DNA of 64,000 bases from WHSW01 sp963729075 (GTDB lineage Bacteria > Actinomycetota > Thermoleophilia > Solirubrobacterales > 70-9): NCBI GenBank assembly GCA_963729075.1, contig CAVSMU010000005.1:34352-98351 (forward strand), given 5' to 3'. Below are positions 8,970-17,454 of the stretch, one piece after another. Every line of letters starts with the position of its first letter. The stretch's first letter is position 1. Position numbers and translations under genes: made by a program. The notes below the pieces were generated by a model that saw nothing but the letters and a program-made list of their open reading frames with translations, was not told the origin of the DNA and searched no databases.

Positions 8970-8984
8970 GCGAACCCGGTTCGC
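8970..8984. promoter_or_regulatory. Palindrome between divergent gltA and DUF559 gene
   Basis: GCGAACC, one C, then GGTTCGC form a perfect 7-bp dyad in the 133-bp space between the citrate synthase start and the ATG at 9003. It sits 19 bp before the latter. It could be an operator or simply a GC-rich palindrome; no -10/-35 pair is convincing here. Confidence 0.25.
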
Positions 8985-9002
8985 TGAAGCCTTTGGTACC
9001 CC

Positions 9003-9947
9003 ATGGGGGACCAGAAGCTTCAACGAGCGCAGAGGGCCTGGAAGCTGGTCGACGCGCAGCATGGCGTCGTGGCGCGGCGACAGCTGTTGGCCTTGGGGTT
9101 CAGCCCGACTTCGATCAAGCACCGGGTCGCGACGGGGCGACTGCATCCGGTCCGACCAGGCGTCTATGCCGCCGGGCGTCCCGACCTGACCGACCGCGGC
9201 ACGTGGATGGCGGCGATTTTGAGCTGCGGGCCGCACGCCGTCCTCAGCCACCACAGCGCGGCCGCGCTGTGGGGAATCGGGCCTTCCCGACGTAGGATCG
9301 AGGTCTCGGTGCCCCTGCGAACCGCCCGCGCGCGCCCCGGCATCGTCGTCCACCGGCGGGCGAACCTCCGCGCGGCGGACGTCGCGGCCCGAGACGGCAT
9401 CCCGGTCACGACGCCGGTCTGCACGCTCGTCGACATCGCCCTCGGGCTCGGCCGCGAGGAGCTCGAGGCCGCAGTCAACGCCGCGGACAGGCGCGAGCTG
9501 GTCGACCCCGAGCGCCTGCGACGGGCGCTCGACGAGCTGCCGCGGCGGCCCGGCGTCGTGAACCTACGCGCGGCACTGGAGCGGCGCACGTTCGTGCTCA
9601 CGGACTCGGCGCTCGAGCGCCGCTTCGTCCCTCTGGCCCGCGAGGCGGGGCTCGGGCGTCCGCTGACCGGTGTACGGCTGAACGGCTTCAAGGTCGACTT
9701 CTACTGGCCCGACCTGGGCCTCGTGGTCGAGACGGACGGGCTGCGCTACCACCGCACGCCCGCTCAGCAGGCGATCGACCGGCTCCGCGACCAGGCGCAC
9801 ACGGCTGCCGGGCTCACGCCCCTGCGGTTCACGCACGCCCAGGTCCACCACGACCCCGGGCACGTCCGGCGGACGCTTGCCGCGACCGCGCAGCGCCTCC
9901 GCGCTAGCGAACGATCGGCGCTTCCTCGAAGTGCGTCAGGCGCTTGA
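9003..9947 (+). CDS. AbiEi-like / DUF559 protein
   Basis: The 314-residue protein joins an N-terminal winged-helix 'AbiEi antitoxin-like' domain (about 10-65: AWKLVDAQHGVVARRQLLAL...VRPGVYAAG) to a middle region with 'AVLSHHSAAALWGI' and a C-terminal DUF559 domain of the PD-(D/E)xK/Vsr-like fold (VDFYWPDLGLVVETDG..YH at about 230-252). The candidate nuclease residues D, E and the downstream 'LRFTHAQV' are present. No toxin gene is adjacent, so it is an orphan of the sort common in Thermoleophilia. Its 3' end overlaps the convergent PfkB gene by 44 bp. Nuclease activity is untested. Confidence 0.8.
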   Translation: MGDQKLQRAQRAWKLVDAQHGVVARRQLLALGFSPTSIKHRVATGRLHPVRPGVYAAGRPDLTDRGTWMAAILSCGPHAVLSHHSAAALWGIGPSRRRIEVSVPLRTARARPGIVVHRRANLRAADVAARDGIPVTTPVCTLVDIALGLGREELEAAVNAADRRELVDPERLRRALDELPRRPGVVNLRAALERRTFVLTDSALERRFVPLAREAGLGRPLTGVRLNGFKVDFYWPDLGLVVETDGLRYHRTPAQQAIDRLRDQAHTAAGLTPLRFTHAQVHHDPGHVRRTLAATAQRLRASERSALPRSASGA

Positions 9948-10834
9948 ACTCCGAGAGGCGCTCGGCGATCTCGCCCTCGGTCAATGACGCGACCCGCTCG
10001 GTGCCGAAGTCCTCGACGTTGAACGAGGCCATCACCGACCCGTAGGCCATCGCCTGGCGCAGCGCGCGCTCGCCGTGCTCGCCCGCGATCCGCACCGCGT
10101 CGAGATAGCCCAAAAAACCGCCGGCGAAGCTGTCGCCGGCGCCCGTGGGGTCGCGGACGTCCTCGATCAACAGTCCGGGTATCGCGAACATGCCCTCCCC
10201 GGTGAACAGCGCCGCCCCGTACTCGCCGCGCTTGGCGACGATCACCTCGGGGCCGAGCTCCATGGTTGCCCGGGCGGCGTGGACGAGGTTCGGCTGCTCG
10301 GTGAGCATTCGCAGCTCGGCGTCGTTGAGCAGCAGGCACTCGACCTCGCCGATCGCCGCCACCAGCGAGTCGCGCGCAGTGTCGATCCAGAGGTTCATCG
10401 AGTCGAGCGCGGCGAAGCTCGCCGCCGACTGCCGCCTCACATCGCGCTGCAGCTCCGGCTGGATGTTGCCGAGGAAGAGCATCTGCGACTCCGCAGGACT
10501 CCGGCGAGAGCTTGGGTTGGAAGTCGGCGAAGACGTTGAGCTGCGTGTCGTCGGTGTGGGCGACGTTCATGTCGTGGTCGTAGTGCCCGCGCCAGAAGAA
10601 GGTCTTGCCGCCCGCGACGTGCTCGATGTCATCGGTGGCGATTCCCCGCTCCGAGAGCACCGCCAGGTGCTCCTCGCCGAAGTCGTCGCCGACCGGTCCG
10701 ACCACGCACACGTCCGTGAAGAAGCTCGCTGCGAGCGCGAAGTGCACCGCGGAGCCGCCGAGCATCCGCTCGCGCTCCCCGAACGGGGTGCGCACGCTGT
10801 CGAAGGCGATGGATCCGACGACGGTCAGGGCCAC
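9904..10834 (-). pseudogene. PfkB-family carbohydrate kinase, one frameshift
   Basis: Joined across one shift near 10490 the product is about 309 residues. The N-terminal part (GTG start at 10834) has 'MALTVVGSIAFDSVRTPFGERERMLGGSAVHFALAAS' spread over the substrate-binding sheet, and the second part holds the ATP/anion-hole motif DPTGAGDSFAGGFLGYL. The shift lies between 'FADFQPKLSPES' and 'SQMLFLGNIQPELQ'. The closest types are sugar or nucleoside kinases of unknown specificity. The start lies 30 bp from the divergent oxidoreductase start. Both halves are well preserved, so a single base error in the sequence is likely. Confidence 0.8.
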
Positions 10835-10864
10835 GGCTGCGGCATCCTGACAGACTCACGCCCC

Positions 10865-11812
10865 GTGAGAGCGATACGGATCGAGGAGTTCGGGGGCCCC
10901 GAGGTCATGGAGCTCGTCGATGTCCCCGACCCCGAGCCCGGCGAGGGCGAGGTCGTGGTCGAGGTCGCACGGGCGGGCGTCAACTTCGCCGACACGCACG
11001 CCACCCGCAACGACTACCTGGCCGAGCAGACCCTGCCGATGATCCCGGGCGGCGAGATCTCAGGCCGGACGCCCGACGGACGCCGCGTGGCCGCCATCCT
11101 CGCCGGTGGAGGCTACGCGTCGAAGGTGGCGGTGCCCGAGAGCTGGCTGGTTCCCCTCGCCGACGAGGTCTCCGACGACCAGGCCGCGTCGCTGCTGCTC
11201 CAGGGGCTGACCGCCCATGCCCTGATCCATCGCTGCGCGCGCCTGCAGCCGGGCGAGACGGTGGTCGTCCAGGCCGCGGCGGGCGGCACCGGCACGCTCG
11301 CGGTGCAGCTCGCCAAGCGGGCCGGCGGGCGCGTGATCGCGCTCGCCTCGAGCCCCGAGAAGCGCGAGCTCACGGAACGGCTCGGCGCCGACGCCAGCGT
11401 CGACTCGCGCGCCCCCGAGCTGCGGGACGCGATCCTGGAGGCCAACGAGGGCAAGCCGGTCGACGCCGTCCTCGAGATGACCGGCGGCGAGACGTTCGAG
11501 GCCTGCCTGCGAACCCTGGCACCGTTCGGGCGCCACGTCGTATTCGGGATCGCTTCACGCGATCGCAACCAGGTCGACACCGGCCACCTGCTGCGGCACT
11601 CGCGCAGCGTGATCGGGTTTTGGCTCATGCACCTGATCCCACACCGTGACGAGGTCGCGGCGATGATCGCCGACCTGCTCGGCGCGGTCGCCGCTGGCGA
11701 GCTCGAGGTGATCGTCGGCGATGTCTACCCGCTCTCGGAGGCGCGCCGCGCGCACGAGGACATCGCGGCGCGGCGGACCTCGGGGAAGCTGCTACTCGAC
11801 CCGAGCCTGTGA
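10865..11812 (+). CDS. Zinc-type quinone oxidoreductase (MDR family)
   Basis: The 315-residue medium-chain reductase starts at GTG (MRAIRIEEFGGPEVM) and has the family's GroES-like domain (1-115), with 'GVNFADTHATRNDY', then a Rossmann domain with 'VVQAAAGGTGTLAVQLAKRAGGRVIA' (about 143-168). No structural-zinc Cys cluster or catalytic zinc ligands are seen, as in NADPH:quinone reductases (QOR). The likely reaction is NADPH-dependent reduction of quinones or enones in the cytosol. Its TGA overlaps the GTG of the helicase gene (GTGA), so the two are cotranslated. Confidence 0.88.
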   Translation: MRAIRIEEFGGPEVMELVDVPDPEPGEGEVVVEVARAGVNFADTHATRNDYLAEQTLPMIPGGEISGRTPDGRRVAAILAGGGYASKVAVPESWLVPLADEVSDDQAASLLLQGLTAHALIHRCARLQPGETVVVQAAAGGTGTLAVQLAKRAGGRVIALASSPEKRELTERLGADASVDSRAPELRDAILEANEGKPVDAVLEMTGGETFEACLRTLAPFGRHVVFGIASRDRNQVDTGHLLRHSRSVIGFWLMHLIPHRDEVAAMIADLLGAVAAGELEVIVGDVYPLSEARRAHEDIAARRTSGKLLLDPSL

Positions 11813-13266
11813 GCCCGTTCAAGGACCTCGGACTCGCGCCCGAGCTGCTGCTCGCGCTCGACGAGCTCGGCTACATCGAGCCGACGCCGATCCAGGAGCA
11901 GGCGATCCCGGAGCTGCTCGGCGGCCATGACGTCATCGGCCAAGCCCAGACCGGGACCGGCAAGACCGCCGCGTTCGGGCTGCCGCTGCTCCAGTACCTC
12001 GACCCGGACTCCCAGGAGACCCAGGCGATCGTGCTCACGCCGACGCGCGAGCTCTGCATCCAGGTGACCCAGGCGCTTCGCGCCTACGCCGAGCACCTCG
12101 ACATCGAGGTCGTCGCCGTCTTCGGCGGAGCGCCGATCTCGACCCAGCAGTCGCGGTTGCGGCGCGGCGCCCACGTCGTCGTCGCCACGGTCGGCCGGAT
12201 GATGGACCTGCTCAACCGCCGCTCGCTGGTACTCACCTCGGCCCGCTACGTCGTCCTCGACGAGGCCGACGAGATGCTCGACCTCGGGTTCATCGAGGAT
12301 GTGGAGCGGATCCTGCGGATGTGCCCCTCCGGGCGCCAGACGGCGTTGTTCTCGGCGACGATCCCGGCGCCGGTCGCCAGGCTCGCCGAGCAGTACATGT
12401 ACGACCCGGTGACGATCAGGGTCACGCCGCAACAGCTGACGGTCGACGCGATCGAGCAGGCCTACGTCGAGGTCGACGCCCGGCGCAAGACTGAGCGCCT
12501 GGTCGAGGTGCTGCGAGCCGAGGAGCCCGAGCAGGCGATCATCTTCTGCCGCACCAAGATCGGCGCCGCGCGGCTCGACCGCGAGCTCGCCGCCCGCGGG
12601 CTGCGGGTCAAGGCGCTGCACGGCGACATGACCCAGGGCCAGCGCGACGGGGTGATGATCCAGTTCAAGGACCACCGGCTGCCGCTGCTCGTCGCCACCG
12701 ACGTTGCCGCGCGCGGGCTCGACATCGAGCACGTCACTCACGTGATCAACTACGACCTCCCGAACAGCCCCGGAATCTACGTGCACCGGATCGGCCGCAC
12801 CGGCCGGGTCGGGCGCACCGGCCGGGCGATCACTTTCGTGACCCCGAAGCAGCGCGACGAGATCCCGCGGATCGAGCGCGAGGCGAAGACCACGATCGGC
12901 GAGTGGGAGCCGCCCGAGGAGCGGATCGAGCACGCTCCGCGCCCGCGCCGGCGCGACCATCGCCGGGAGCGCGAGCGGTTGCCGGCCGAGGAGGAGCTCG
13001 CCGGCGCCGACGGGGCGGGTGACGGGAACGGGCTCGTGAAGCTGTTCGTCAACCGCGGCAGCCGCAGCGGAATCGGCGAGCAGGAGCTGCGCTGGGCGCT
13101 CACCGAGGGCGCGGTGATCCCCGAGGGCGCGATCGGCAACATCCGCGTGCTCGAGCGGTTCTCGTTCGTCGAGCTGCCCGGCGAGCAGGCGAAGCTGGCG
13201 CTCGAGCGCCTCGACGGGACCAAGCTCGAGGGCAAGCAGATCAGGGTCGAGTACGCGAAGGACTGA
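11809..13266 (+). CDS. DEAD-box ATP-dependent RNA helicase (DeaD/CsdA type)
   Basis: The 485-residue helicase unwinds RNA, typically in ribosome assembly or cold adaptation. All core motifs are visible: Q motif GYIEPTPIQEQAI, Walker A AQTGTGKTAA, PTREL, a TVGR variant of TPGR, DEAD, SAT, then 'IIFCRTK', 'VATDVAARGLD' and HRIGRTGR. A basic linker (PRPRRRDHRRERERLP) leads to a C-terminal DbpA-like RNA-binding domain (about 405-485: VKLFVNRGSRSGIGEQELRWAL). The GTG start overlaps the upstream stop by 4 bases. Length is that of the short actinobacterial type. Confidence 0.93.
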   Translation: MSPFKDLGLAPELLLALDELGYIEPTPIQEQAIPELLGGHDVIGQAQTGTGKTAAFGLPLLQYLDPDSQETQAIVLTPTRELCIQVTQALRAYAEHLDIEVVAVFGGAPISTQQSRLRRGAHVVVATVGRMMDLLNRRSLVLTSARYVVLDEADEMLDLGFIEDVERILRMCPSGRQTALFSATIPAPVARLAEQYMYDPVTIRVTPQQLTVDAIEQAYVEVDARRKTERLVEVLRAEEPEQAIIFCRTKIGAARLDRELAARGLRVKALHGDMTQGQRDGVMIQFKDHRLPLLVATDVAARGLDIEHVTHVINYDLPNSPGIYVHRIGRTGRVGRTGRAITFVTPKQRDEIPRIEREAKTTIGEWEPPEERIEHAPRPRRRDHRRERERLPAEEELAGADGAGDGNGLVKLFVNRGSRSGIGEQELRWALTEGAVIPEGAIGNIRVLERFSFVELPGEQAKLALERLDGTKLEGKQIRVEYAKD

Positions 13267-13281
13267 GACCCCACCGCCGAG

Positions 13282-14820
13282 ATGCTCCGCTACCGCGTCC
13301 GCTCTCGGCGGGTCTGGGGTTGGACAATCGTCGCGCCGACCGCACTCGCGGCGGTCCTGGCGGTCGGCTATCTGATCTGGTCGCCGCCGAGCCAGGACCT
13401 GTCCGCGGCCATCTTCCGAGCCGACCTGTTCGCGGACCACGGGTTCGTGCTCTGGAACAACGACTGGTACTCGGGGCACCACGTGCTCTCCTACAGCGTG
13501 CTCTATCCGCCGCTCGCCGCGCTGCTCGGCGTGCGGGTCGTGGGCGCGCTCGGAGTCGTCGCCGCGGCGGCTGTCTTCGCCGCGCTGGCGCGCGACCGCT
13601 TCGGAGACCGGGCGCTGGTCCCGGCCCTGTGGTTCGCCGCCGGCGCGGCGAGCTGGCTGCTCACCGGCCGGATGGCGTTTCTGCTCGCCCTTCCCTTCGG
13701 CCTCGGAGCGCTGCTCGCCGCCGACCGCGGCCGCGCGGCGCTCGGGGCGTTGCTCGCCGCGCTCGGGAGCCTCGCGAGCCCTGTCGCGGGCCTGTTCGTC
13801 GGCCTGGCCGGGGTGGCGATCGGGCTCGCCGGCGAGCGCGCCCGCGGCGCGTGGCTCGCGCTCGGCGCGGTGGTGCCGATCGTGGTCCTCAACCTCGCCT
13901 TCCCGGTCGGCGGCGAGGAGCCGTTCGTCTTCGATGCCTTCATCGCGGTGCCCGTGCTCGCCGTGGCGGTGCTCTGGCTGGTTCCGGTCGAGTACCGGGC
14001 GCTGCGGATCGGCGTGCTGCTCTACGCGGCCCTGGCGCTGGCCGTGTTCGTGATCCCGAACGCACTCGGGGGGAACGTCACCCGGCTCGGCGCGCTGCTC
14101 GCCGGACCGGTGCTGGCACTCGTGCTCTGGCCCCGGGGCCGGCTGGTCGTTGTCGCAGTGTCGATCCCGCTGCTGTACTGGCAGCTGATCGCCCCCGTCC
14201 GAGACGTGCGCGAGGGAGTCGGCGACCCGGCCTCCGAGCGCGCCTACTTCGAGCCGCTCCTGGCCGAGCTCGATTCGGCGCCCGACGTCGGCCGCGTTCA
14301 CGTGACGCCGACCCAGAACCGCTGGGAGGCCGCCTACGTCGCCCCGGACTTCCCGCTCGCCCGCGGGTGGCTGCGCCAGCTCGAATCCGACGACTTCGAC
14401 CTCTTCACCGACGGAAGCCTCACGCCCGAGAGCTACCGCGACTGGCTCGCGGAGCACGAGGTCGGCTACGTCGCGGTGCCGAACGTCGATCTCGACTACC
14501 TCGCCGAGGACGAGGTCGCGCTCATCGATACCGGGCTGGAATACCTCGACCTCGTGTGGCGCAACGACGACTGGCGCCTCTACCGGGTCGACGGGGCGGC
14601 CCCCGTCGGCGCCGCGGCGGTCGGCCCGGACTGGTTCGAGGTCGACGCCCGCCAGCCCGGCGAGCACCCGGTCGGGATCGAGTTCACACGCTGGTGGCGG
14701 GTGGTCGAGGGCGACGCGTGCGTCGAGGAGGGCGAGGACGGGGAGACCGTGGTCGAGGCGAGGGCGCCGGGGCGGATCCGGGTCGAGGCGCGGCTTAGCG
14801 GTGGGTCGTGCTCGGAATAG
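13282..14820 (+). CDS. Polytopic membrane protein of unknown function, 512 aa
   Basis: About ten transmembrane helices fill residues 12-310, followed by a soluble C-terminal region of 200 residues (from DVREGVGDPASERAYFEPLLAEL). An early extracytoplasmic loop 'LFADHGFVLWNNDWYSGHHVLSY' recalls polyprenol-dependent glycosyltransferase-like or PTPS-related membrane proteins. No DxD-type catalytic motif is clear. A cell-envelope sugar or lipid role is plausible, not shown. It starts 15 bp after the helicase stop and overlaps the following transporter start by 13 bp, so these genes probably form one transcript. Confidence 0.7.
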   Translation: MLRYRVRSRRVWGWTIVAPTALAAVLAVGYLIWSPPSQDLSAAIFRADLFADHGFVLWNNDWYSGHHVLSYSVLYPPLAALLGVRVVGALGVVAAAAVFAALARDRFGDRALVPALWFAAGAASWLLTGRMAFLLALPFGLGALLAADRGRAALGALLAALGSLASPVAGLFVGLAGVAIGLAGERARGAWLALGAVVPIVVLNLAFPVGGEEPFVFDAFIAVPVLAVAVLWLVPVEYRALRIGVLLYAALALAVFVIPNALGGNVTRLGALLAGPVLALVLWPRGRLVVVAVSIPLLYWQLIAPVRDVREGVGDPASERAYFEPLLAELDSAPDVGRVHVTPTQNRWEAAYVAPDFPLARGWLRQLESDDFDLFTDGSLTPESYRDWLAEHEVGYVAVPNVDLDYLAEDEVALIDTGLEYLDLVWRNDDWRLYRVDGAAPVGAAAVGPDWFEVDARQPGEHPVGIEFTRWWRVVEGDACVEEGEDGETVVEARAPGRIRVEARLSGGSCSE

Positions 14821-15647
14821 TCCTTGGCCTCGGTTCGAGCGTCGCCTGGGGCGTCTCCGATTTCCTCGGCGGCCTCCAGAGCCGCCGGATCTCGGCGCTC
14901 ACCGTGCTGCTGGTCACGCAGCCGGTGGGCCTCGCGCTCGCGCTCGCCTTCGCCCTGATCGCCGGCGGTGATCCGCTGAGCCGCGAGGATGCGATCCTCG
15001 CCGTGACCGGCGGCGCGATCGTCGTGGGCGCGCTCGGCGCCTTCTACCGGGCGATGGCGCTCGGCTCGATCAGCGTCGTTGCCACGATCGGGGCCCTCGG
15101 CGTGCTCGTCCCGATCGCGGGCGGGCTGGCCCAGGGCGAGGACCCCGGGCTGGTGTCGACCCTCGGGGTCCTCCTGGCGGTCCCGGGCGTGGTGCTGGCG
15201 GCGCGCGAGCCGGATCCCGAATGGCGGGCCGCGGGGCGGGCGTCGATCGGGCTGGCGGCGCTCGCGGCGATCGGCTTCGGCACCTTCTTCCTGCTCCTCG
15301 ACCTGTCGGCGAACCAGGAGCCGGCGTGGACCGTGGTCGCCGCGCGCAGCGGCGGGGTCGTCGCCCTGTTGATCGCCGCCGCCGTGGTGCGGCCGTCGAT
15401 GCGGATCCCCGCCTCGATGGCGCCGGCCCTCATCGCGATCGGCACCTGCGACGTGCTTGCAAACAGCCTATTCGCGGCGGCCACGAATCACGGGCTGCTC
15501 ACCCTGATCGCGGTCTCCGGCTCGATCTACGGCGCGGTCACGGTGCTCCTGGCCCGCTTCGTGCTCGGCGAGCGGCTCGCCGCGTCCCAGCGCGCCGGCG
15601 TCGCGCTCGCCTTCCTGGGCGTCGCAGTGATCGCGGCCGGGAGCTAG
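14808..15647 (+). CDS. EamA/DMT-family transporter
   Basis: The 279-residue protein has ten predicted helices arranged as two EamA repeats (1-135 and 150-279), each opening with a 'WGxSxFLGG' type segment and closing with a proline/glycine-rich helix (GVLVPIAGGLAQGEDPG; VLLARFVLGERLAASQRAGVALAFLGV). This is the drug/metabolite transporter architecture. Substrate cannot be read from sequence; exporters of amino acids or metabolites are typical. GTG start at 14808 lies inside the upstream gene's last codons. Confidence 0.87.
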   Translation: MLGIVLGLGSSVAWGVSDFLGGLQSRRISALTVLLVTQPVGLALALAFALIAGGDPLSREDAILAVTGGAIVVGALGAFYRAMALGSISVVATIGALGVLVPIAGGLAQGEDPGLVSTLGVLLAVPGVVLAAREPDPEWRAAGRASIGLAALAAIGFGTFFLLLDLSANQEPAWTVVAARSGGVVALLIAAAVVRPSMRIPASMAPALIAIGTCDVLANSLFAAATNHGLLTLIAVSGSIYGAVTVLLARFVLGERLAASQRAGVALAFLGVAVIAAGS

Positions 15648-15691
15648 CGCGCCGGGTCGGATCGCCCCTGGCTCGCGCTCCCCACCCCCGC

Positions 15692-15737
15692 CGAACGTCC
15701 CGGAAGGTCGGCCATAGCGTGCACTCCGGGACGTTCG
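15692..15737. terminator. 12-bp inverted repeat between convergent genes
   Basis: CGAACGTCCCGG (15692-15703) and its exact reverse complement (15726-15737) flank a 22-base loop. The element lies between the 3' ends of the transporter and the HAD gene. It is either a bidirectional terminator or a copy of a repetitive extragenic palindrome; the loop (AAGGTCGGCCATAGCGTGCA and two more bases) is not a simple sequence. Confidence 0.45.
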
Positions 15738-15775
15738 CGGAAGGGTGTGGGCGTTCTCGCCCGCGTCCGAGGCGC

Positions 15776-16402
15776 TCAGGCCGGCCGAGCGAGCGCCACC
15801 CCGAGCAGCTCCTCGAGCCGGGCGATCGTCTGTGCCGAGCCGCGGTGCAGGATCGCGGTCATCCCGACCTCCTCGGCACCGGCGCAGTTCTCGCGCAGGT
15901 CGTCGACGAACACCGCCGCCGCCGGCTCGACCCCAAGTCGCTCGCAGGCGAGCAGGTAGATCTCGGGCTGCGGCTTGTGCAGGCCGACCTCGCCCGAGAT
16001 CACGGTCGCGTCGAACATGTCCGTCGAGTCGAGGCGGTCGTAGATCCCCAGCCCCCAGGAGTTCGAGATCAGGCCGGTCGCCACGCCGCCCGCCCGCGCG
16101 GCGCGGACCGCCCCGAGCATCGCCTCGTCGGGCCGCAGGCCGGAGAACAGCCTGCCGATCAGACCGTCGTGCTCGGCGACGCCGAGCAGGGCGGCGAATT
16201 GCGACTCGAATTCCTCGTCGGCGAGGCGGCCGGTTTCGAGCCCGCGCAGCAGCGCGAGCGCCTCGGGGTCCTCGCGAAACAGCTCGCGCACGGACTCCGG
16301 CGCCAGCCCCTCGGCCTCGCAGAAGGCCGCGAACGCGGTCCAGATGTTCGTCGTCAACACCCCTCCGAAGTCGACGACCAGGGCCATATGCTTCCGCGCC
16401 AT
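15776..16402 (-). CDS. HAD-IA hydrolase, ACAD10/epoxide-hydrolase N-domain type
   Basis: The 208-residue HAD-superfamily phosphatase has motif I DFGGVLT, motif II 'LISNSWG', the Lys of 'GLHKPQPEIY' and motif IV FVDDLRENC. The acid two residues after the nucleophile Asp is replaced by Gly, as in HAD domains of ACAD10. The cap domain (about 20-90) is helical. Translation may begin at 16402 (MARKHMALVV) or the second Met at 16387. It is divergent from the APH-like kinase at 16401 with no room between the coding regions, so the pair must share a control region inside the coding ends. Confidence 0.85.
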   Translation of the reverse strand: MARKHMALVVDFGGVLTTNIWTAFAAFCEAEGLAPESVRELFREDPEALALLRGLETGRLADEEFESQFAALLGVAEHDGLIGRLFSGLRPDEAMLGAVRAARAGGVATGLISNSWGLGIYDRLDSTDMFDATVISGEVGLHKPQPEIYLLACERLGVEPAAAVFVDDLRENCAGAEEVGMTAILHRGSAQTIARLEELLGVALARPA

Positions 16403-17432
16403 GGCCGGGCAGGCTACTGACGGGATCGACGCGCCCAGGGTCGAAGAGTGGTTCCTCGCAAACGCCGGAGACGTCGAGCTGCCCCTTCGCTTCGAGCGGA
16501 TCGCCGGTGGCCGCTCGAACCTGACCTACTCGGTCGCCGACGCGGCGGGGCGCCGCTGGGCCCTGCGCCGGCCGCCGCTGGGCAAGCGGCTCGCCTCGGC
16601 CCACGACATGGGTCGCGAGTACCGGATCATCTCCGCGCTCGGCGAGACCCCGGTCCCCGTGCCGCCCGCGGTCGGCCTCTCCGAGGAGGGCGCGGACCCG
16701 TTCTACGTCATGGGCTGGGTCGAGGGCCCGATCCTGCGCTCCAAAGCCGAGGTCGACGCGTTTCCCGAGCCCGCCGACCGCCGGGCGATCGGCGAGCGGG
16801 TCGTCGACACCCTGGTCGCGATCCACGACGTGGACCCCGACCGCGTCGGGCTCGGCGGGCTGGCGAAGAAGGAGGACTACGTCGCCCGCCAGCTGCACCG
16901 CTGGCACGGACAGTGGCAGAAGCAGCACACGCGCGAGCTGCCGCTCGTAGACGAAGTTCATGACCGGCTCGCCGCCCGGATCCCCGAGCAGGGTCCGGCG
17001 ACGATCGTCCACGGCGACTACCGGCTCGACAACATGATCCTCGCGCCCGACGGCGAGATCGCCGCGGTCGTCGACTGGGAGCTGTGCACGCTCGGCGACC
17101 CGCTCGCCGACGTCGGACTGCTGCTCGTGTACTGGGGCGAGGAGGGCGACGAGCTGGTCCCGCTGCTCGAGCCGGCGACGATGACGCCGGGGTTCCCGAC
17201 GAGGGACGAGGTCCGCGAGTTGTACGCCGAGCGCTCGGGCCGTGACCTGGCCGAGATCGACTTCTACGTCGCGCTCGGGCTCTGGAAGCTCGCGATCGTG
17301 CTCGAGGGCGTCTTCGCCCGCTTCGCGGCCGGCCAGTACGGCCACGATGACGCCGACGAGGGCGTCAAGCAGTTCGCGAACACGGTCGAGCGCCTGGTCG
17401 AGGCCGCCGACCGGGCCGAGGCGCGCCTCTGA
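16401..17432 (+). CDS. APH-like phosphotransferase (ACAD10/11 / LvaA type)
   Basis: The 343-residue kinase of the aminoglycoside-phosphotransferase fold carries the catalytic loop HGDYRLDNMI (about 205-214), the metal-binding 'VVDWELCTLGDPLADVG' and an N-terminal nucleotide-binding lobe with 'RFERIAGGRSNLTY' and 'WALRRPP'. 'CTLGDPLADVG' is typical of the subgroup linked to acyl-CoA dehydrogenases (human ACAD10/11 and Pseudomonas LvaA), not antibiotic resistance. These enzymes phosphorylate 4-hydroxyacyl-CoA. The presence of a HAD gene upstream and an acyl-CoA dehydrogenase downstream supports that role. Start: the ATG at 16401, giving MAGQATDG. Confidence 0.87.
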   Translation: MAGQATDGIDAPRVEEWFLANAGDVELPLRFERIAGGRSNLTYSVADAAGRRWALRRPPLGKRLASAHDMGREYRIISALGETPVPVPPAVGLSEEGADPFYVMGWVEGPILRSKAEVDAFPEPADRRAIGERVVDTLVAIHDVDPDRVGLGGLAKKEDYVARQLHRWHGQWQKQHTRELPLVDEVHDRLAARIPEQGPATIVHGDYRLDNMILAPDGEIAAVVDWELCTLGDPLADVGLLLVYWGEEGDELVPLLEPATMTPGFPTRDEVRELYAERSGRDLAEIDFYVALGLWKLAIVLEGVFARFAAGQYGHDDADEGVKQFANTVERLVEAADRAEARL

Positions 17433-17436
17433 GCGT

Positions 17437-17453
17437 CCCCGCAATCAGCGGGG
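17437..17453. terminator. Short hairpin between convergent genes
   Basis: CCCCGC (17437-17442) and GCGGGG (17448-17453) form a perfect 6-bp stem with a five-base loop directly after the kinase stop. It lies in the 22-bp space before the end of the minus-strand RTX-like gene, so it could end transcripts from both sides. There is no T tract. Confidence 0.5.
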
Positions 17454-17454
17454 C

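Noticed and set aside
10855..10869. CTCACG-CCC-CGTGAG palindrome as an operator
   Set aside because: It overlaps the GTG start of the oxidoreductase and has a three-base loop; in this GC-rich sequence it may be chance, and no second copy was seen.
11725..14667. Very long minus-strand open frame (over 900 codons) across the helicase and membrane protein genes
   Set aside because: It is antisense to two well-recognised genes, has Arg/Asp/His-rich composition unlike any protein family, and arises from the absence of stops in GC-rich codon-complement sequence.
16401..17432. Aminoglycoside resistance gene
   Set aside because: The APH fold is shared, but the 'CTLGDPLADVG' subgroup mark and the HAD and acyl-CoA dehydrogenase neighbours point to acyl metabolism.
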